From the NCBI RefSeq assembly GCF_018130215.1, contig NZ_JAFCKQ010000037.1, positions 1 through 64,000 on the forward strand: 64,000 nt of DNA, in the 5' to 3' direction. Of this stretch, positions 1-6,951 are shown piece by piece. The notes beneath the pieces are model-generated. The model was not told the origin of the DNA, ran no database searches, and saw only the letters and a list, made by a program, of their open reading frames with translations. Numbering within the stretch: the first letter of the stretch is position 1; each line of letters opens with the position of its first letter. The position numbers and the translations under genes were made by a program. Source of the DNA: Bradyrhizobium jicamae (lineage in GTDB: Bacteria > Pseudomonadota > Alphaproteobacteria > Rhizobiales > Xanthobacteraceae).

Positions 1-17
1 ATAAGCCGTAACCCATC

Positions 18-124
18 GCGCAGGGAAAGCCGGGTTGTTTCCGGTTACACCTGTGGTCCTACCCCCGTGCTTTCTACCTTGCACGGGGCCCATGGGTGCG
101 ATCGGCACCCGGCTTTCCCTGCGC
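18..124. repeat. Composite palindromic intergenic element
   Basis: An exact 18-base inverted repeat (18-35 against 107-124, arm GCGCAGGGAAAGCCGGGT) encloses a second perfect 8-base hairpin (63-70 against 81-88, CCCCGTGC/GCACGGGG). The nested structure resembles dispersed intergenic palindromes that I recall from Bradyrhizobium and Rhodopseudomonas genomes. Only one copy is visible here, so the claim that it is dispersed rests on recollection. As RNA it would form a long stem-loop at the 3' side of the gene ending at 314. Confidence 0.6.
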
Positions 125-223
125 CCTCCGTTCAAGGAGAGGGCGAAGCGAGATGAAGACCTCGGACAAATGATGTCGCGAGGATGCGAACGCATGCTCC
201 ACAAGCGGCGCCACGGAATTCGG

Positions 224-268
224 TGTCGTCCCGGCCTGGTGCGCAATTGGGCTCGGAGCGGGACGACA
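224..268. repeat. Short inverted repeat downstream of the binding-protein gene
   Basis: Arms TGTCGTCCCG (224-233) and CGGGACGACA (259-268) pair perfectly around a 25-base loop. It lies 46-90 bases past the stop of the minus-strand gene at 314. There is no U-tract, so it is more likely a dispersed repeat or an mRNA 3'-end stabiliser than an intrinsic terminator. Confidence 0.45.
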
Positions 269-313
269 GCGGAGCGTTGGCGCGAGCCCGGAGCACCTGA
301 CCGACGAAAGGCC

Positions 314-1549
314 CTACCTCGTCGCGTCGTGACCGACCTCGCCGGTGATGACGTCGCCGAACAGCTCCCACGCCTCGCCGTTGAACTTCATCAGCTGCAT
401 CTGTTCGATCGGATAATAATCGTCCGGGGAGGTGTTGACCTTGATGCCGGGCAGCATCAGGTCGGAGTGGAAGTTCTTCAGATTGGCGGCCTGCTTCATG
501 ACGTTCTCGCGCGTGAGATTGTCGCCGCACTGCTTCAGCACCTGCACCATCGCCTCCGCCTCGACATAGCCGTAGATGTTGTTGGCGTTGGCCTTGTCGC
601 CGTCGGGATAGTACTTGTCCATGAAGGCGCGCCAGTTCACCACCGCGGGATCCTTGTCCCAGGTCGGATCAGTCGGGTCCTTCAGATAGGCCGTCGAGAT
701 GATGCCCTTGGAATATTCGAGGCCGGCCGGCTTCAGCACCGAGGCGACCGAGGTCGCGGTGTTGGCGAGGAAGAATTTCGGCTTCCAGCCGAGTTCGCCG
801 ACCTTGCGGATCGCCTGCGCAGAGCCCTTCGGGGCGGCCCAGGAGAAGAAGATGTCGGCGCCGGAATCATGCAGCGCGACGATCTGGGAATCGATCGAGG
901 GGTCGCTGACCTCGTAGGACTTGTCGGCGATGATCATGTTGGCCTTGTCGCCGAGCCCGTCCTTCAGGCCCTTGAACTGGTCCTTGCCGGCGTCGTCGTT
1001 CTGCCAGAACACCGCGATCTTGCCGTTGGGGAAATTGTCGCGGATGTACTTGGCGTAGATGCGCCCCTCGCTCTGGTAGTTCGGCTGGAAGCCCATCGTC
1101 CATGGGAAGTCCCTCGGATCGCCGAATTTCGTGCCGCCGGAAGCGACGAAGAGCTGCGGCACCTTCTTGGCATTCATGTATTTCATGATCGCCGAATTGG
1201 ACGGCGTGCCGAGCGCCTGGAAGATCAGCAGCACCTCGTCGCTCTCGACCAGCTTGCGCGCCTGCTCGATCGCCTTCGGCGGCGAATAGGCATCATCGTA
1301 GCTGATGAAGTTGATCTTGCGGCCGTTGATCCCGCCCTGCTCGTTGATCATCCGGAAAAAGGCGGCTTCGGTCTTGCCGATCACCCCGTAGGACGAGGCC
1401 GGGCCGCTATAGGGCATGATGTTGCCGATCTTGATCTCGGAATCATCAGCGCCGGGGTCATATTTCTTCTGCGCGAGGGCCGCATTCGCGATCAATACCG
1501 CACTTGCGAAGGCCACAATCGCGCCGATATATGCTTGACGAGCCGGCAT
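314..1549 (-). CDS. ABC transporter substrate-binding protein, branched-chain amino acid (LivK) type
   Basis: A 411-residue periplasmic binding protein. The first ~26 residues form a signal peptide (basic start, hydrophobic core, cleavage near ANAALA-Q). The rest matches the type I periplasmic-binding fold of the Peripla_BP_6 family, with the early motif IKIGNIMPYSGPASSYG at about 40-56 and the INEQGGINGRKI segment typical of LivK/UrtA-like receptors. It would capture a small ligand for an ABC importer, but no permease or ATPase gene lies in the window, so it is either an orphan or the end of an operon outside. It is divergent from the carbamoyltransferase across about 160 bases. The ligand cannot be predicted; many Bradyrhizobium paralogues bind aromatic acids or amides rather than leucine. 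Confidence 0.9.
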   Translation of the reverse strand: MPARQAYIGAIVAFASAVLIANAALAQKKYDPGADDSEIKIGNIMPYSGPASSYGVIGKTEAAFFRMINEQGGINGRKINFISYDDAYSPPKAIEQARKLVESDEVLLIFQALGTPSNSAIMKYMNAKKVPQLFVASGGTKFGDPRDFPWTMGFQPNYQSEGRIYAKYIRDNFPNGKIAVFWQNDDAGKDQFKGLKDGLGDKANMIIADKSYEVSDPSIDSQIVALHDSGADIFFSWAAPKGSAQAIRKVGELGWKPKFFLANTATSVASVLKPAGLEYSKGIISTAYLKDPTDPTWDKDPAVVNWRAFMDKYYPDGDKANANNIYGYVEAEAMVQVLKQCGDNLTRENVMKQAANLKNFHSDLMLPGIKVNTSPDDYYPIEQMQLMKFNGEAWELFGDVITGEVGHDATR

Positions 1550-1707
1550 CGTTTCCTCCCGATTTTTGTCGTTGGTTTTGCGACAAGTCTCGCAAGTCGC
1601 GGAAGTGCTGGCAAGCGCCGGGTTTTTCCGTTGGGCGAAACGGCATTGTTGCCTGGCGCTATATATGTTTGGTGGATGTTTGGGGATTCACGAGTCGAGG
1701 CGGTCTG

Positions 1708-3861
1708 TTGCTAAAGCCGAAGGTACGTATCGGTCCGCGCCATCCGCGCTTGGCGGCGTGGGGCTACGAACTCACGCGCCGCCTTGGCGAGGCGTCGCTG
1801 GCGCGTCGCGGCCTGCACAAGGTGAGCGGCGAAGTCGGACAGCGCGCGATCGCAAGAGTCCGCGAACGGCTGCAGCGCGGCGAGACCATCTACATCGCAG
1901 GCCTCGCCTGCCCCGGCACCCACAACACCGGAGTCGCGCTGGTCGAGGTCTCCCAGAAGGACGGACCGCGCCTGATCGTCAACAACGAGGAAGAGCGCTT
2001 CTCCGGCAACAAGCACACCAACGAATTTCCGCAGCGCGCGCTCGACGACATGCGCAACGTGCTGCAGCGGATGGGCCGCGACATCGGCGACATCGCGGCC
2101 TTCGTCACGACCTGGGATTACCCGGCGCTGCTGGCGATGCTGATCCGCACCTCGCTCGAGGAAGCGCCGGCCAGCCTCAAACTGCTGCGCGCGCCGATCG
2201 CGCCAGCGATCAATCTGCGGCAGATGGATCAGGTGCGCCGGCTGTCGCGCAAGCTCGGGCGGATGTACGGGCTCGGTGAGCAAGTGCCGCTGATCTGCAT
2301 GCCGCATCACGACAATCACGCCTGGTACTCGTTCACCGCCTCGCCGTTCGCGCAGACGCGCGAGCCCGTTGCGATCGCGGTGCTCGACGGCACCGGCGAC
2401 GTCGGCTCGGTCTCGCTCTACGTCGCCAAGAACGGCGAGATGAAGCAGCTCTATTGCAACGAGAGCCTGTTTGACTCGCTAGGCGCCTTCTACACCGTGG
2501 TGTCGTCAAGCCAGGGCGGCTGGACCTGGCTCTCCAGCGAGGGGCGCTATATGGGCGCCGCCGCCTGGGGCGACATGAACCGCGCGACCAATCCGTATTA
2601 TGCGCGGCTGAAGAACGTGCTGCAGCTCGGGCCCAACGGCACCGTGCAGCTCAATCGCGCGATGGCCAATTGGTATGCCGATCCCGCCGACCACCCCTAT
2701 CACGCGGCCCTGATCGATGTTCTCGGGCCGCCGTTGCGGCCCGACCAGCTCTGGAATCCCGACGCCGTGCTGCGCGTCGAGGACATCAACCACCGCCCCG
2801 ACACCAAGGACCGGCTCGACAAGGCGGCCGCGACACAGCTGGTGTTCGAGGATGCGATGGTCCATGTCATCGATCATCTGCTTCGCGTTACCGGCACCGA
2901 TCGCCTGGTGCTGACCGGCGGCGTGGCGCTGAACGCGCTCGGCAACATGCGGCTGCTGGAGCATTTCAACGAGGCGTGGTTCGAACGCGCACAGCAGCGC
3001 AGGACCCGACTGCACATGTGGATACCGCCGGTACCCGGCGATCCCGGCGTGCCGATCGGCGCCGCCTGGCTGTTCGCGCATATGGCCGGCGCCCCGCGCG
3101 GCGCTCCACTGTCGCACGCCTTTTATTGTGGCCTGGCACCGTCGCATGCGGATATCGCGGCGGCGCTGCAGAGCGACGGCGTCGCCTCCACCGGGATCGG
3201 CAACGTCGCGACACCTGCAGGCCGCGATGCGATCGCGGATTTGATGGCCCATGCGGTGGCGCAGGGCGGCGTGATCGCGATCTACCAGGGCGCGGCGGAG
3301 ACGGGTCCGCGCGCGCTCGGGCATCGCTCGATCCTCGCCAATCCCTGCGATCCCGACGTGCGCGAGCGGCTCAACGAGCGCGTCAAGTACCGCGAGGCGA
3401 TCCGCCCGCTGGCGCCGATGGCGACGCTGGAAGCCGCGCGCGAGTATTTTGCGCTGGAGGACGGCGCCTCCGACGACGACTACAACGCCTACAACTACAT
3501 GGTACTGACGGCGCATTCGAGGCCGCAGGCGCGCGACAGGATTCCCGCGGTAGTGCATGCCGACGGCACCGGCCGCATCCAGATCGTGCGCGAGAACGAC
3601 GATCCCCTCACCTACGCTTATCTGAAGGCGCTCGGCCGTCGCATCGGCGTCGAGATGTCGGTCAACACCTCGTTCAATGTCGCAGGCCCCATTGCCCAGA
3701 CGCCGGCACAGGCGATGGACACGCTGCGCCGCTCCAGGGGCCTCGACGCTGTGGTGCTGGTGGCCGACGACGGCACGGCCTATGCCGCCTGGCATGGCGG
3801 CGAGCGCGACAGCGGTCGCTTCACGAATTGGTACGCGGAGTGGAAGAAGGCGCGCGGCTGA
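1708..3861 (+). CDS. Carbamoyltransferase, NodU/CmcH family
   Basis: About 717 residues. Members transfer the carbamoyl group of carbamoyl phosphate to a hydroxyl through a carbamoyl-adenylate. The N-terminal kinase-like domain carries the metal/nucleotide motif HHDNHAWYSF near residue 200 and VLDGTGDVGS near 230. LVLTGGVALNALGN lies near 400. The C-terminal domain has TGPRALGHRSILANP near 533 and VNTSFN near 652. No ATG fits the family start; TTG 1708 preceded by AGGCGG is my choice and GTG 1672 is possible. In-frame sequence further upstream is not family-like and overlaps the divergent gene. There are no neighbouring nod, sugar-synthesis or antibiotic genes, so the acceptor substrate is unknown. 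Its last 41 bases overlap the convergent transporter gene. Confidence 0.85.
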   Translation: MLKPKVRIGPRHPRLAAWGYELTRRLGEASLARRGLHKVSGEVGQRAIARVRERLQRGETIYIAGLACPGTHNTGVALVEVSQKDGPRLIVNNEEERFSGNKHTNEFPQRALDDMRNVLQRMGRDIGDIAAFVTTWDYPALLAMLIRTSLEEAPASLKLLRAPIAPAINLRQMDQVRRLSRKLGRMYGLGEQVPLICMPHHDNHAWYSFTASPFAQTREPVAIAVLDGTGDVGSVSLYVAKNGEMKQLYCNESLFDSLGAFYTVVSSSQGGWTWLSSEGRYMGAAAWGDMNRATNPYYARLKNVLQLGPNGTVQLNRAMANWYADPADHPYHAALIDVLGPPLRPDQLWNPDAVLRVEDINHRPDTKDRLDKAAATQLVFEDAMVHVIDHLLRVTGTDRLVLTGGVALNALGNMRLLEHFNEAWFERAQQRRTRLHMWIPPVPGDPGVPIGAAWLFAHMAGAPRGAPLSHAFYCGLAPSHADIAAALQSDGVASTGIGNVATPAGRDAIADLMAHAVAQGGVIAIYQGAAETGPRALGHRSILANPCDPDVRERLNERVKYREAIRPLAPMATLEAAREYFALEDGASDDDYNAYNYMVLTAHSRPQARDRIPAVVHADGTGRIQIVRENDDPLTYAYLKALGRRIGVEMSVNTSFNVAGPIAQTPAQAMDTLRRSRGLDAVVLVADDGTAYAAWHGGERDSGRFTNWYAEWKKARG

Positions 3862-4756
3862 TCCAGGTGAGCACGCGTCCGTCGATCAGGAGCAGTGCGC
3901 TGGCGATGACCAATGCACCCAATACCTCTCGCAGCGAGATCGGCTCGCCGAGCACGAGATACCCGAGCAGGAGCGCGGTCATCGGGACGAGCAGCGTCAC
4001 CAGCATCACATTGGTCGCGCCGGAGCGCTGCAGGATCTGAAAGAACACGATGTAAGCCAGCGCCGTCGACAGCGCCGCGAGACCAAGGACAGCCAGCCAC
4101 GTGGTCATGCCGGGCATCGGCAATTGCCAGGGACGGTCGACGATGCCGGCGACGACCAGCATCATCGCGGCGGAGGCGATCATCTGGAACGTCGCCGTCC
4201 CCAGTGGCGGCACGCGGGTGGGCAGCCGTCGCGCCACCAGGGCCGCAAGGCCATAGCTGAAGGCACCGGCCAGGCACAGCAGGATGCCGATCCCCTGCCT
4301 GGTCTCGAAGCCGAGCGCATCGCCGTGCAGGATCGCGACCCCGATCACGCCCGCAATGACGCCCGCGACGCGGCGCGGCTGCGCGCGTTCCTCACCGGCG
4401 ACGGCCATCACCACGACGGCGAACAGCGGCGTGGTGGCGTTGAGGATCGAGGCCAACCCGCTCGTGATGTAGGTCTGCCCGAACACGATCAGCGAGAACG
4501 GCAGGACGTTGTTGAACAGGCCCATCGCAAAGAATGGCGCCCATCCCGAAAGCCCCTTCGGCAGTGCGATCCGGTAGGTGCGCAGCAACGGCAGCAGGAT
4601 GACCGCGCCCAGCGCGACCCGCAGCAGGACCACGGTCAGCGGCGGCAGTTCCCGCACGATCACGCCGTTGAAGAAGAACGAGCCGCCCCACAACACCGAG
4701 AGCACGCCCAGCAGCGACCAGTCGCGGCGATCGATCGTATTGTCGGAGGAAGGCAT
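3821..4756 (-). CDS. DMT-superfamily transporter (EamA family)
   Basis: A 311-residue, very hydrophobic protein with about ten transmembrane helices arranged as two EamA repeats (roughly 15-145 and 160-295). The first repeat has the usual LSVLWGGSFFFNG start and the LPPLTVVLLR loop. Such proteins generally export amino acids or metabolites across the inner membrane, and the substrate cannot be read from sequence. The 3' end overlaps the convergent carbamoyltransferase by 41 bases. It lies 84 bases downstream of the dehydrogenase gene on the same strand and may be co-transcribed with it. Confidence 0.88.
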   Translation of the reverse strand: MPSSDNTIDRRDWSLLGVLSVLWGGSFFFNGVIVRELPPLTVVLLRVALGAVILLPLLRTYRIALPKGLSGWAPFFAMGLFNNVLPFSLIVFGQTYITSGLASILNATTPLFAVVVMAVAGEERAQPRRVAGVIAGVIGVAILHGDALGFETRQGIGILLCLAGAFSYGLAALVARRLPTRVPPLGTATFQMIASAAMMLVVAGIVDRPWQLPMPGMTTWLAVLGLAALSTALAYIVFFQILQRSGATNVMLVTLLVPMTALLLGYLVLGEPISLREVLGALVIASALLLIDGRVLTWISRAPSSTPRTNS

Positions 4757-4840
4757 GACGGGCTCGCATCTGGATCGGGATGGATGGCTAGTCCGCCCTG
4801 CCCGCGAATTCCACCCGATTTCCGTGCAGCGCCGGATCGG

Positions 4841-5710
4841 CTATTTCGGCCGCGAGACGATCTCGATCATCTGGCCCTCGTCGCCGTCGGGCGCGTGCGA
4901 CTTCGCCGCGTGGTAGGCGGCGAGCGCGGCACGGCTGACCGGCACGTCCGGCAGCAGCGTCTCGGCGAGCCGCACGGCATAGGCGGCGTCCTTGTGGCGC
5001 AGCGCGGCGGTGAAGGACGCGCCGGAGAAGTCGCGATCGATCATGCGCCGGGAATGACGGATCACCTGCGGGCTCGCCACCGCACCGGTCGCAAGCGCTT
5101 CAGCCACCAGTTGCATGTCGAGGCCCGCCTGCTCGGCCATCGCGACGCCCTCGGCAAGAGCAGCGATCTGCACCGCGCCGATCAAATTGTTGATCAGCTT
5201 GAACACGGTTCCGGTGCCGACCGGCCCGAAATGCCGGATCGTGCTGCCGATCGGCGCAAGGAACGGTCGTGCCTTGTCGAGATCGGCTGGATCGGCACCA
5301 ACCAGCAGCGTCAGCTTGCCCGCGGCCGCGGCCTCCGGCAGGCCGGTGACCGGGCAATCGATGTAGATCAGGCCGCGGCTGCGCATCTCGTGCGCCATGT
5401 CGATTGTGTGCCGATACGACACCGTCGAGCACTCGATCGCAACCGTGCCGGCCTTCATCGTGGCAGCGGCGCCGTCCCTGGTGAGCCAGACGTCGCGCGA
5501 GGCCTCGTCGTCGGCGACCATGGTCACGACCGCATCGGCGTCGATCGCGGCATCCTCGGGCGAGGTCGCCCACTGGGCGCCGCGTGCGATCAGATCCCCG
5601 GCCTTGGCCTTGCTGCGATTCCATACCGCCACCGCGAAGCCGGCATCGAGATAGCGGCCGGCCATTCCGTGGCCCATCCGTCCCAATCCGATGAAGGCGA
5701 CGCGCGGCAT
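4841..5710 (-). CDS. NAD(P)-dependent beta-hydroxyacid dehydrogenase, 3-hydroxyisobutyrate dehydrogenase family
   Basis: 289 residues. The Rossmann motif GLGRMGHGMAGRYL starts at residue 8, the substrate-site segment DCPVTGLPEAA lies near 118, and the likely catalytic lysine is in GTVFKLINN near 169. That layout is characteristic of 3-hydroxyisobutyrate, tartronate-semialdehyde and related reductases. The enzyme would oxidise a short beta-hydroxyacid or reduce the matching semialdehyde in the cytoplasm. It starts 3 bases after the prfB stop on the same strand, so it probably shares prfB transcripts, though the functions look unrelated. Exact substrate not determinable. Confidence 0.9.
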   Translation of the reverse strand: MPRVAFIGLGRMGHGMAGRYLDAGFAVAVWNRSKAKAGDLIARGAQWATSPEDAAIDADAVVTMVADDEASRDVWLTRDGAAATMKAGTVAIECSTVSYRHTIDMAHEMRSRGLIYIDCPVTGLPEAAAAGKLTLLVGADPADLDKARPFLAPIGSTIRHFGPVGTGTVFKLINNLIGAVQIAALAEGVAMAEQAGLDMQLVAEALATGAVASPQVIRHSRRMIDRDFSGASFTAALRHKDAAYAVRLAETLLPDVPVSRAALAAYHAAKSHAPDGDEGQMIEIVSRPK

Positions 5711-5713
5711 GGG

Positions 5714-6845
5714 CTAATCCACGTCCTCGACCGAGCCGGGCCCGGTGCCGAAGGCCCGCTGCGCCAATGTTGCCGCCATGAACTCGTCGAGGTCGCCGTC
5801 GAGCACGCCCGACGTGTCCGAGGTCTGCACGCCGGTGCGCAGGTCCTTCACCATCTGATAGGGCTGCAGCACGTAGGAACGGATCTGGTGGCCCCAGCCG
5901 ATGTCGGTCTTGGCGGCCTGGTCGGCGGCGGCCTGCTCCTCGCGCTTCTTCAGCTCGATCTCGTAGAGCCGCGCGCGCAGCATGTCCCAGGCCTGCGCCC
6001 GGTTCTTGTGCTGCGAGCGGCCGGCCTGGCAGACCACCGCGATACCGGTCGGAATGTGCGTGAGGCGCACCGCGGATTCGGTCTTGTTGACGTGCTGGCC
6101 GCCAGCGCCGCCGGACCGCATCGTGTCGGTGCGGACGTCGGCCTCCTTGATCTCGATCTTGATCGAGTCGTCGATGACGGGGAAAATCTGCACCGACGAA
6201 AACGAGGTGTGCCGCCGCGCGTTCGAATCGAACGGCGAGATGCGCACCAGGCGATGCACGCCGGCCTCCGTCTTCAGCCAGCCATAGGCATTGTGGCCGC
6301 TGATCTGGATGGTGGCGGACTTGATACCCGCCTCCTCGCCCTGCGACTCCTCAAGATACTCGATCTTGAAACCGTGCTTCTCGGCCCAGCGCGTGTACAT
6401 GCGCAGCAGCATCTGCGCCCAGTCCTGGCTCTCGGTACCGCCCGCACCGGCATGGACCTCGAGATAGGAGTCGAACTTGTCGGCCTCGCCCGAAAGCAAC
6501 GCCTCGAGCTCGCGCCGGGCGACTTCCTTCTTCAGGTCCTTCAGCGCCTTCTCGGCATCGGCGACCACGCCTTCATCGTTCTCGGCCTCGCCGAGCTCGA
6601 TCATGCCGATGTTGTCCTCGAGCTCGCGCTCGACCTTGCCGATGCCCGAGAGCGCGTCCTCCAATGAGGTGCGCTCCTGCATCAGCCTCTGGGCCTTCTG
6701 GGGGTCGTTCCAGAGATTGGAATCTTCTGCGAGCTTGTTCAGCTCGGCGAGGCGTGCCGTCGATTGTTCGACGTCAAAGATGCCTCCTCAGCAGCCCGAC
6801 AGACTGCTTGATCTCTTCAACGAGGCGTTCGATTTCCGCGCGCAT
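5714..6845 (-). CDS. prfB: Peptide chain release factor 2, expressed by programmed +1 frameshift
   Basis: RF2 ends translation at UGA and UAA. The main frame shows the RF2 anticodon-like tripeptide SPF in VRISPFDSNARRH and the GGQ catalytic loop SGGAGGQHVNKTES. The N-terminus is in another frame: ATG at 6845 encodes MRAEIERLVEEIKQ and continues for 23 codons to CTT TGA (6779-6774, minus strand). An internal Shine-Dalgarno AGGAGG (6788-6783) sits just upstream, the arrangement used for autoregulated +1 slippage in RF2 genes. After the shift the frame reads L-DVEQSTARLAELN into the body, giving a product of about 376 residues. An annotation in one frame would lose the start. Confidence 0.95.
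6773..6788 (-). promoter_or_regulatory. prfB: prfB programmed +1 frameshift site
   Basis: On the minus strand the order is AGGAGG, three bases, CTT, in-frame TGA, then C (AGGAGGCATCTTTGAC). This is the known RF2 recoding signal: low RF2 slows termination at UGA, and the upstream Shine-Dalgarno helps the ribosome slip one base forward. RF2 therefore limits its own synthesis. Confidence 0.93.
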
Positions 6846-6951
6846 GGTCTTTCAGGAGTTGGGAAAAAAGTGTTGGAGGGATGTAGCGAGCGCCGCGGCA
6901 AAGCGCAATCGGCTTGGCCGCGCTGTCCCGATGATTTGGGCGAATCAGGCG

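Larger units (their letters stand above)
1..313. other. Intergenic region with two palindromic elements, no gene seen
   Basis: No convincing coding sequence. The stretch lies downstream of the minus-strand binding-protein gene that ends at 314. It holds two separate inverted repeats, at 18-124 and 224-268, listed on their own. Open frames here have no recognisable protein and run through the palindromes, so I treat them as chance. Confidence 0.6.

Noticed and set aside
1504..1707. Extended N-terminus of the carbamoyltransferase from ATG 1504
   Set aside because: It would overlap the divergent binding-protein gene and its promoter, and the added residues do not look like the family N-terminus.
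3677..6667. Very long plus-strand open frame (996 codons) opposite the EamA, dehydrogenase and prfB genes
   Set aside because: It is antisense to three clearly recognisable genes, its translation is Arg/His/Asp-rich with no family motif, and long shadow frames are expected at this GC content.
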